Part shown: one piece after another, positions 57,101 to 64,000 of the stretch
How the letters are laid out: each line of letters begins with the position of its first letter
Position numbering within the stretch: the stretch's first letter is position 1
From: Bacteroidota bacterium
GTDB lineage: Bacteria > Bacteroidota > Ignavibacteria > Ignavibacteriales > Ignavibacteriaceae
Length of the DNA: 64,000 nucleotides
Reading direction: 5' to 3'
Assembly (NCBI GenBank): GCA_021777835.1
Contig: JAJYDC010000008.1
Coordinates: forward strand, 1-64,000
The notes under the pieces: model-generated
The model's database searches: none
What the model saw: the letters and a program-made list of their open reading frames with translations, nothing else
What the model was told of the DNA's origin: nothing
Made by a program: the position numbers and the translations under genes

Positions 57101-57556
57101 TCAGTTCTTAAAATTTCTGGCTTTGTCTCTCTCATAATCTCTCTTTGCAATTGTTTCGCGTTTATCATAAACCTTTTTTCCTTTGGCAAGCGCCATTTCA
57201 ACTTTTATTTTTCCATTCTTAAAATATAATCTAAGTGGAACTAAAGTGTAACCCTTTTCTTTTATCTTACTGCTTAACTTCCTTATTTCCTTTTTATTTA
57301 ATAACAGCTTCCTGCTTCTCGTCGGCTCGTGATTATTTATGTTACCCTGCTCATATACGCTAATATTAGCACTTACCAGCCAAACTTCGCCATTCTTTAC
57401 ACTGCCATAACTATCAACCAGATTAGCTTTGCCTTGACGAAGAGCCTTTACTTCCGTGCCCGTAAGAACAATTCCTGTTTCGTATGTCTCAATAATACTA
57501 TATTCGAATCTCGCCTTTCGGTTTACAGTAATATTTTTTTCTTCATCTTTTTCCAT
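57101..57556 (-). CDS. smpB: SsrA-binding protein SmpB
   Basis: 151 residues: [48 protein letters not shown], then [35 protein letters not shown], whose basic tail is typical. It brings tmRNA to stalled ribosomes. No tmRNA gene was seen in the window. It is the first gene of the tyrS side of the leftward cluster. Confidence 0.97.
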   Translation of the reverse strand: MEKDEEKNITVNRKARFEYSIIETYETGIVLTGTEVKALRQGKANLVDSYGSVKNGEVWLVSANISVYEQGNINNHEPTRSRKLLLNKKEIRKLSSKIKEKGYTLVPLRLYFKNGKIKVEMALAKGKKVYDKRETIAKRDYERDKARNFKN

Positions 57557-58023
57557 AAGAACTAAAAAATAGGGCTAAAAGTTATTTTTATTGTCTAATA
57601 AAATCAAGGAAAGCGCTTACAAAGTTACATTTTTTATTGAACTGATGAAAAAACTTTTTTCAACTTTCTTAAAATCAGTGATTTTCCGTCTCAGTGCCTC
57701 AAATATATCCGAATTGGAAAGACAACTTGAATAATAAATTGCCCGGATGAGCCATTATTTCGTCGCATTTTGTCTTAATTAAAATAAGAATCTTTATAAC
57801 TGCTCAATTGTTATAGATTTATTTAATCGCAAAATAACTCTTGCATAAAATGTTAGGATATCTTGAATAGGAATTTCAATTCCTTTCTTGCTTAATATTT
57901 AAAATTGAATTGTATAGTTATTCCTTCTATGCCTGTGATATAAACAATCCTAGTTTTATATAACTTTATTAAATTAACTAACACTATAAAATATAATAAT
58001 TTAATCAATCTTTTTAGGTTAAT
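57557..58023. other. Intergenic stretch between smpB and msrA
   Basis: About 467 AT-rich bases holding divergent promoters. A 29-codon frame, ATG 57645 to TAA 57734 (MKKLFSTFLKSV, then LERQLE), has no ribosome binding site and no support beyond being open. No repeat or structured RNA was recognised. Confidence 0.4.
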
Positions 58024-58581
58024 ATGAGCAAGGAAAGTATTCAATTAAGTACTGCTACCTTCGGCAGCGGGTGCTTTTGGTGCACGGAAGCAATCTTTGA
58101 TAGACTAAAAGGTGTTTCTAACGTACTTAGCGGATATTCCGGCGGCACTACTCCAAACCCAACTTACGAAGCTGTCTGCACAGGTAAAACCGGACACGCA
58201 GAAGTATGCCAGATTACCTTCAACCCTTCTGAAGTGTCTTTTGATGATTTATTAAAGGTGTTTTGGAAAACCCATGACCCGACAACATTAAATCGCCAGG
58301 GCGCAGATACCGGCACTCAGTATCGCTCTGTAATTTTCTATCATAATGAAGATCAGAGACAGAAAGCAGAGTATTATAAAAATGAACTTATTAAATCAAA
58401 TGCCTTCGATTCACCAATTGTCACTGAAATAGTCCCATTCGAAAAATTTTATCCGGCTGAGGAATATCATCATCATTACTATGAAAAAAATCCATATCAG
58501 GGTTACTGCAACTTTGTGATCGCTCCTAAAATTGAAAAATTTGAATCAGCATTTAAGGAAAAACTTGCCGGAAAACCATAA
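58024..58581 (+). CDS. msrA: Peptide methionine sulfoxide reductase MsrA
   Basis: 185 residues. Catalytic Cys in FGSGCFWCTEAIF (GCFWC motif, Cys17 and Cys20), GYSGGTTPNPTYEAVCTGKTGHAEV and a late Cys in YQGYCNF for resolution. Reduces methionine-S-sulfoxide. Monocistronic by spacing, although the membrane gene follows at about 115 bases. Confidence 0.96.
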   Translation: MSKESIQLSTATFGSGCFWCTEAIFDRLKGVSNVLSGYSGGTTPNPTYEAVCTGKTGHAEVCQITFNPSEVSFDDLLKVFWKTHDPTTLNRQGADTGTQYRSVIFYHNEDQRQKAEYYKNELIKSNAFDSPIVTEIVPFEKFYPAEEYHHHYYEKNPYQGYCNFVIAPKIEKFESAFKEKLAGKP

Positions 58582-58695
58582 AACCTATTGCCTATTTGAT
58601 TGACTTTTCCGTTTTGTCTAGCCGCTCTTCATTGCAAAATGAGGTTTTATTATCTATATATTTAATTATCTTTTATAAACACAATTATTATTTTG

Positions 58696-59580
58696 ATGGA
58701 ACTAGGAACAATGAAAAGGGTTTTCCCTTTCAGAGGATATGTTGGCACTTCCCTCGTAGTAATATTTTGGCTATTAAACTGGAATCTGAATGGTCTAAGA
58801 ACTCAATGGGCATTCTTTCCACTTTGGCTCGGATTTATAATACTAATTGATGCCCTCGTCTATTCTGTAAAAGGGAACTCACTAATCAGCAGAATTAAAT
58901 ACAAATTTATTGGTCTATTTCTTATTTCTGTACCGGTCTGGTGGCTCTTTGAAGCTCTTAACTATTTTACCCGGAATTGGAATTATTTAGGAAGACAATA
59001 TTTCACGGACTTCCAGTTTGCGCTTCTAGCATCAATATGTTTCTCTACGGTAATACCCGCCGTCTTTGAAGTTGCCGAATTAGTGGGAACTTCTAAATTG
59101 TTAAACAAAATAAATATCTCTAAAGAAATAAAAATAAATGAGAGAAAAACTTATTTTATTCTTTTAACCGGCATTATTATGCTCTCATTAATTCTTTTAC
59201 TCCCTGAGTATTTCTATTTCTTGCTCTGGCTTTCGTTGTATCTGATTATTGAACCTGTAAATCTTATGCTTGGAAATAAAAACTTGTTCAATTTCTTAGC
59301 TGTCGGCAATTGGAAGCCTATTCTTTCATTAACTACAGGCGCCTTGATATGCGGCTTCTTTTGGGAAATGTGGAATTTTTATTCTTATCCTAAGTGGATC
59401 TATTTTTTGCCGGGAGTTAACTTCGTTCACATCTTTGAAATGCCAATTCTCGGGTACCTGGGATATATCCCTTTTTCACTTGAATTATACGCCCTCTATA
59501 ATTTAATAAACGGTTCTTTGCTTAAATCGAAAGATGAAGTAATTAATTTTAATGACGTGAAAATCGCGAAAACTAATTAA
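58696..59580 (+). CDS. Multi-pass membrane protein of unknown function
   Basis: About 295 residues with seven or more hydrophobic helices and many Trp and Phe at helix ends (SLVVIFWLLNWNLNGL; VPVWWLFEALNYF; FFWEMWNFYSYPKWIYF). No catalytic motif is recognised. ATG 58696 and ATG 58711 (with AGGAAC upstream) are both possible starts. It ends just before the polymerase gene, with ATGA-type spacing, so the two are probably cotranscribed. Confidence 0.8.
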   Translation: MELGTMKRVFPFRGYVGTSLVVIFWLLNWNLNGLRTQWAFFPLWLGFIILIDALVYSVKGNSLISRIKYKFIGLFLISVPVWWLFEALNYFTRNWNYLGRQYFTDFQFALLASICFSTVIPAVFEVAELVGTSKLLNKINISKEIKINERKTYFILLTGIIMLSLILLLPEYFYFLLWLSLYLIIEPVNLMLGNKNLFNFLAVGNWKPILSLTTGALICGFFWEMWNFYSYPKWIYFLPGVNFVHIFEMPILGYLGYIPFSLELYALYNLINGSLLKSKDEVINFNDVKIAKTN

Positions 59581-59584
59581 TGAA

Positions 59585-61894
59585 ATGAAAAGTACAAACG
59601 TTTTTCTCTTAACAAGTGAATGGCAGGATGCTCGGGGGAAAAATATTTTGATATTCTATGGAATATCCGATGAATCTATTCCGGTTGAATTTATTATTAG
59701 CAACGTTAAGCCCGTATTCTTTATTGATCGCAATGCAACTCTGGATGGACTATCAGTCCGGTTTCAAAGAAAGAACTTGAATCTCAAATCATTTGCAGGC
59801 GCTGATGTCGATGTCCTCTATTTTGACACAATGAGAGATTTGAAGAAAGCATCTGAATTCTGCAAGTCAAAAAATCTATTGACTTTTGAGACAGATGTTG
59901 ATCCGGCACGAAGATTCCTAATGGAAAGATTTATAAATGCTCAAGTGAATCTTTCTGGTACAGCAGTTACACGAGGCAAGATTATTTCCTTTCTTAATCC
60001 CCAAATTAAGCCTGTTGAAGTTAATCCTGAGTTTAAAATTGTTTCATTAGATATTGAAACAGGTATCCAAAGTAATTCACTTTATTCAATTGCTTGCCAT
60101 GTTACCTGGCAGCAAGAAGAAGAGAAAATTGTTTTTATGTTAGGGGAATCAGCAAAAAAATCTCCCGCTTATCTTAAACTTTTTCCTAATGAAAAACTAC
60201 TTATCAAAAGCTTTCTAGAATGGTTTAAAGAATGCGATCCTGATATAATAATTGGATGGCACGTTGTGGGCTTCGACTTAATGTTCCTCGAAAAGAAATT
60301 TCAGGAAAATGAAATTCCATTTGACCTCGGAAGAGGGAAGTCTAAAGTAACTCTTAGAAGAGGAGCTTCAGGCGGGTATTTTGCTTATATCCCCGGACGA
60401 ATAGTTATTGACGGACCTCCGGCATTACGCTCCGCCTTTTATACTTTTGAGGACTTTAAACTTGATACCGTTGCAAAGGAACTTCTTGGTACTGGGAAAA
60501 TAATTACCCCTGAACAGAATAAGATTAAAGAAATTGAACGCCTCTTCAAAGATGATAAGAAAAAACTTGCTGAATATAATTTAAAGGATACCTTACTGGT
60601 AACTGACATATTTAAAAAAACTGGTGTGATTGATCTGTGCGTTAAAAGAGCTAAATTATCAGGACTTTTAATTGACCAACTTGGGATGATGACTGCGGCA
60701 TTTGACCATTTTATGCTTCCTAATATTCATAGATATGGCTTTGTTGCGCCTAATGTTGAGGATATAAAGGAATCTCAGCACGCCGCCGGCGGCTATGTAA
60801 TTGACCCAAAACCCGGTATATATAATAATGTAATAGTCCTTGATTTTAAGAGTTTGTACCCCTCTATAATTCAAACATTTAAGATTGATCCGTTATCACG
60901 ATTATTATCTGATACGGATACTATACATACTCCTACTGGACTAAAATTTTCTTCGACACAGCACTTTCTTCCCGGTTTTATAGATAATTTGATGGCTAAG
61001 CGCTCTGATGCAAAAAAAAACAAGGATACTCATTTATCTCAAGCCATAAAAATCCTGATGAATAGCTTTTATGGAGTAATGGGCTCTTATGGCTGTAGAT
61101 TTTATCATCCGGATTTACCCACAGCTATTACTGCCACCGGTCAATGGCTATTGCTTCGAAGCAAAAGCTTTATTGAAAGCAATGGCTATGAAGTTCTATA
61201 CGGTGATACGGACTCTTTGTTTGTCAAACTGAATATTATTGAGAATATAAATGTCGATTCGTTGGGAAAAAGTCTGGCTAATGACCTTAATGAGTATTGG
61301 GTATCTACTTTGAATAAAGATTTTAAAGTTAAATCATATCTTGAGATAGAATATGAAAAGTATTATCGTAAATTTATCTTAACACAAGCACGCGGAAGTG
61401 ATAGCGGAGCTAAGAAAAGATATGCTGGTCTTATTAATGAAAACGGAATGGAAAAACTTGAGTTCGTTGGCATGGAGTTCGTCCGCTCTGATTGGACTCG
61501 CCTTGCTAAAGATTTTCAGGTTGAGCTTTACCAAAAAGTATTTAATAATGAAGAAATTATTGATTGGGTTAGGCAATTCGTTAATCGCCTCTTAGAAGGC
61601 AATTTTAATGATAAACTTGTTTATCGTAAAAGATTAAGAAAAGATGTAGATCAGTACTTTAAAAATATCCCGCCGCAGGTAAAAGCTGCTAAGCTTATTG
61701 GTACCAGCAGCGGGTATATCGAATATATAATAACTAAACGCGGACCTGTGCCGATAGAACTCGACGTTAGCGATATTGATTATCAACACTACATCGAAAA
61801 ACAACTAAAGCCCATTGCTGATTCAATTCTAACTCTAATCGGGCAATCTTTTGATCAAATTGTAAACACAACACAGCTTAATTTCTTTGATTGA
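59585..61894 (+). CDS. polB: Family B DNA polymerase (DNA polymerase II)
   Basis: 769 residues: 3'-5' exonuclease motif VSLDIETG at about residue 155-162, exonuclease DIIIGWHVVGFDLMFL, polymerase motif A VLDFKSLYPSII, motif B around LMNSFYGVMGS, motif C EVLYGDTDSLFV and the late KKRYAG. It matches bacterial PolB (E. coli Pol II, 783 residues), a repair/translesion polymerase. The start follows the membrane-protein gene by four bases. No operon partner of known function. Confidence 0.95.
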   Translation: MKSTNVFLLTSEWQDARGKNILIFYGISDESIPVEFIISNVKPVFFIDRNATLDGLSVRFQRKNLNLKSFAGADVDVLYFDTMRDLKKASEFCKSKNLLTFETDVDPARRFLMERFINAQVNLSGTAVTRGKIISFLNPQIKPVEVNPEFKIVSLDIETGIQSNSLYSIACHVTWQQEEEKIVFMLGESAKKSPAYLKLFPNEKLLIKSFLEWFKECDPDIIIGWHVVGFDLMFLEKKFQENEIPFDLGRGKSKVTLRRGASGGYFAYIPGRIVIDGPPALRSAFYTFEDFKLDTVAKELLGTGKIITPEQNKIKEIERLFKDDKKKLAEYNLKDTLLVTDIFKKTGVIDLCVKRAKLSGLLIDQLGMMTAAFDHFMLPNIHRYGFVAPNVEDIKESQHAAGGYVIDPKPGIYNNVIVLDFKSLYPSIIQTFKIDPLSRLLSDTDTIHTPTGLKFSSTQHFLPGFIDNLMAKRSDAKKNKDTHLSQAIKILMNSFYGVMGSYGCRFYHPDLPTAITATGQWLLLRSKSFIESNGYEVLYGDTDSLFVKLNIIENINVDSLGKSLANDLNEYWVSTLNKDFKVKSYLEIEYEKYYRKFILTQARGSDSGAKKRYAGLINENGMEKLEFVGMEFVRSDWTRLAKDFQVELYQKVFNNEEIIDWVRQFVNRLLEGNFNDKLVYRKRLRKDVDQYFKNIPPQVKAAKLIGTSSGYIEYIITKRGPVPIELDVSDIDYQHYIEKQLKPIADSILTLIGQSFDQIVNTTQLNFFD

Positions 61895-61925
61895 TTTCTT
61901 AATCCTTTGATGAACCTATTTAACC

Positions 61926-63902
61926 TTATTTTAAAGGCCAATAATTATTCTCCGCATTAACGTCAGGTAACTTTTTGCCCGGATCAATTATTACAGAATC
62001 AAGTTTGCTTGTTGAGTTATACTTAAATGTCCATAGCCCCGTGCGCTCCCAAATTTCCACAGGCAGCTTTATCCTGCCCGAATGCCCGTTTGATTCTTTG
62101 ACTTCTACTTCTACCGGCATTACCATCCTGTCCTTATTCTCAATCGTAATGAGACTTCCTTTCGTCGGATCATTGTCGACATATTTAACGCTGTCTACTG
62201 CCTGGTCAAGTGCCCAATTTTTAACAAACCATTCCTTCCAGAACCAATTTAAATTCTCGCCTGAACCGTTATTCATTGATCTAAAAAAATCTAAAGGCGA
62301 AGGATGTTTATAAGCCCAATTAGATATATAATTTCTAAATGCATAGTCGAATCTTTTCCTTCCCAATATATCTTCTCTTAACATTACAAGTCCAAGAGCA
62401 GTCTTATAATACTCTAGAGTATGTACAAACCTGTTCGGTATTGCATCCGCATATGTTAAGATTGGCTGAGAGTCTTTACTTAGCAAATAAGGTACAATCT
62501 CACGGGCGGGATCACCTCCCTTGGGTGCATATTCGCCGTCTCTCTTGGGTGCGAATTCTCCGTGATTAAATTCATCCGAAGCATATATATCTATGAATGT
62601 ATTAAATCCTTCATCCATCCAGGCGTTCTCTCGTTCGTTTGAACCTACTATCATGGGAAACCAGTTGTGCCCGAGTTCATGACTTGTTACCATCCAAAGT
62701 ACTTTGCCCGTTGCTTTCCAATGGCAGAATACTATTCCGGGATATTCCATACCGCCTACAGGTCCCGCAACATTAATTGCCGTTGGATATGGGTATTCAA
62801 ACCAATCCTTTGAAAATATTTCAATGCTGCTCTTCGAAAATTCTGTCGATCGGCTCCATGCGTCAGCTCCGCTGCTTTCTACGGGATAAACTGACATTGC
62901 TAATGCCTTCCTGCCGCTTGGTAAATTTATTCTTGCTGCATCCCATATAAATGCTTTAGATGAAGCCCACGAAAAGTCACGTGCATTTTCAAACTTAAAG
63001 TGCCACGTCAATCTTCCATTATGCACAGGTCGTGAGTTAGGATTTTCAATTTCACTTGCATTTCTAATATATACTCTCTTATCGCTATCCCCGGCTTCCT
63101 TTAAACGCTTAATCTCTTCTTTTGTTAATACATCATTTGGGTTTTGTAACTTGCCAGGGGCTACAACTAACTCATCCCAGGGCACGTTAAGGTAAACATC
63201 ATAATTGCCGTAATCCAAATAGAACTCTCCCGATCCTAAGAAGGGAAGATTATTCCATCCTTTAATATCATCGTAAACTGACATTCGCGGAAACCACTGC
63301 GCTAGCTCAAATATCTTTCCGTTCTTAGTTTCTAAATATCCGCACCGCCCATAATTTGGCGGAGGTATCGGAAATGAATAATCGATATATATGAAAACTT
63401 TATCGCCATTCGGTTTCACATTATCCGGAAGCCTTATTTGCATCCTTGTGTCTGTTATTACGTAATCTCCCTTAAATTTTTTACCATTCAGCTTAACTTC
63501 CACCGATTTGATATTATAACCTCCGTAAAACCTCTCAGCATTATTAGAAGGCGGCGAAGTTAAATCTCCTCGCGAGTCTTTCCTTAATTGATTTTGCTCT
63601 AGCTGCAGCCAAAGATAATTTAAATTATTAGGACTGTTATTTGTGTAGGTAATTTCTTCACTCCCCGACAGTGAGTCGTTCTTTTCATCAAGTTGCGCAT
63701 GAATTTTATAGTCTGCTCTGTTTTGCCAGTAGTTTGGGCCGGGTGCGCCGTTTCCGCTTCTATAAACAGTCCCCGGTGTACTGTCAAATAATGGATCAAA
63801 AACTTTTCTTGGTGAATAAGCATTTTTCTCTTGCGCTAATCCGGAAGTTAATCCCACTAGGAAAATAATAATAAGAAACTTAACGAAAGTGTTTTTATTC
63901 AT
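61926..63902 (-). CDS. Secreted M1-family metallopeptidase
   Basis: 658 residues with signal peptide ([16 protein letters not shown]), N-terminal beta domain, gluzincin catalytic part [39 protein letters not shown] (zinc His408 and His412, third ligand Glu in DEGF). The G-x-M-E-Y form of the exopeptidase motif and the HELGH variant mark a branch different from the M1 gene at 21674-23335. It is likely exported and acts on peptides outside the cytoplasm. It lies convergent to polB. Confidence 0.93.
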   Translation of the reverse strand: MNKNTFVKFLIIIFLVGLTSGLAQEKNAYSPRKVFDPLFDSTPGTVYRSGNGAPGPNYWQNRADYKIHAQLDEKNDSLSGSEEITYTNNSPNNLNYLWLQLEQNQLRKDSRGDLTSPPSNNAERFYGGYNIKSVEVKLNGKKFKGDYVITDTRMQIRLPDNVKPNGDKVFIYIDYSFPIPPPNYGRCGYLETKNGKIFELAQWFPRMSVYDDIKGWNNLPFLGSGEFYLDYGNYDVYLNVPWDELVVAPGKLQNPNDVLTKEEIKRLKEAGDSDKRVYIRNASEIENPNSRPVHNGRLTWHFKFENARDFSWASSKAFIWDAARINLPSGRKALAMSVYPVESSGADAWSRSTEFSKSSIEIFSKDWFEYPYPTAINVAGPVGGMEYPGIVFCHWKATGKVLWMVTSHELGHNWFPMIVGSNERENAWMDEGFNTFIDIYASDEFNHGEFAPKRDGEYAPKGGDPAREIVPYLLSKDSQPILTYADAIPNRFVHTLEYYKTALGLVMLREDILGRKRFDYAFRNYISNWAYKHPSPLDFFRSMNNGSGENLNWFWKEWFVKNWALDQAVDSVKYVDNDPTKGSLITIENKDRMVMPVEVEVKESNGHSGRIKLPVEIWERTGLWTFKYNSTSKLDSVIIDPGKKLPDVNAENNYWPLK

Positions 63903-64000
63903 AACTTTTCTTTCATGTTTAACTTAATGTAAACAAATTTATAAAAAATAAATTAAACTACGATGTCCATCTAAATAATTTTCCTCATTCAAACCCTGCA

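Noticed and set aside
57645-57734. 29-codon frame between smpB and msrA
   Set aside because: No ribosome binding site, no conservation evidence, too short to judge.

Overview
The window looks like a chromosomal segment of a Bacteroidota/Chlorobi-group bacterium, most likely Ignavibacteriota (Ignavibacteria). The signs are visibly AT-rich DNA, a secreted beta-helix protein ending in a type IX secretion sorting domain with the motif NYPNPFNPTT, many outer-membrane barrel proteins and lipoproteins, a DUF2723 membrane protein, and an envelope typical of Gram-negative cells (LpxH, TonB receptor, MltD, PBP1A). The lineage call is inference; no rRNA is present.

Layout. 1-415: start of an IS5-type transposase, cut by the window edge and carrying an in-frame TAG. 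611-13796: a two-component signalling island with four sensor kinases (three multi-PAS), a single-domain response regulator, and a divergent hybrid kinase (PAS-PAS-GAF-HisKA-HATPase-REC-REC-HPt). None has a DNA-binding output domain. 13840-14820: a solitary beta-class DNA methyltransferase, followed by the 4.5S SRP RNA. 15043-18272: small or decayed membrane and lipoprotein genes, SixA and two lipoproteins. 18314-31261: housekeeping (uvrC, glgC, M1 peptidase, lpxH, PBP1A, tRNA-Leu(CAG), HAD phosphatase, zinc-ribbon protein, DUF2723 protein). 31514-36741: accessory surface region with an OM barrel protein, a DUF72 protein, an OM protein whose signal peptide seems to begin at ATT, and a T9SS-type beta-helix gene broken by one in-frame TGA.

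37381-46643: FKBP isomerase, mtnA, recO, a Do-family protease, aroC, a metallo-beta-lactamase-fold hydrolase, an ABC permease/ATPase pair without a binding protein, and an acyl-CoA carboxylase beta subunit; the last three overlap by 4 bases each. 46760-49615: MltD-like transglycosylase with seven LysM repeats. 49689-54362: a TPP riboswitch with terminator and a readable antiterminator, controlling a TonB receptor, thiamine pyrophosphokinase and a sodium:solute symporter. This looks like a complete thiamine-salvage operon and is the best-supported functional module here. 54325-57556 (minus): TerC, pyruvoyl arginine decarboxylase, tyrS, smpB. 58024-63902: msrA, a membrane protein, DNA polymerase II, and a second M1 peptidase.

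No CRISPR array, prophage, rRNA or complete insertion sequence was seen. The most notable points are the riboswitch-symporter operon, the output-less kinase island with a 126-bp near-identical block shared by two kinases, and several genes broken by single-base changes (TAG, TGA, TGA plus frameshift, ATT start), which may be real decay or sequence error.
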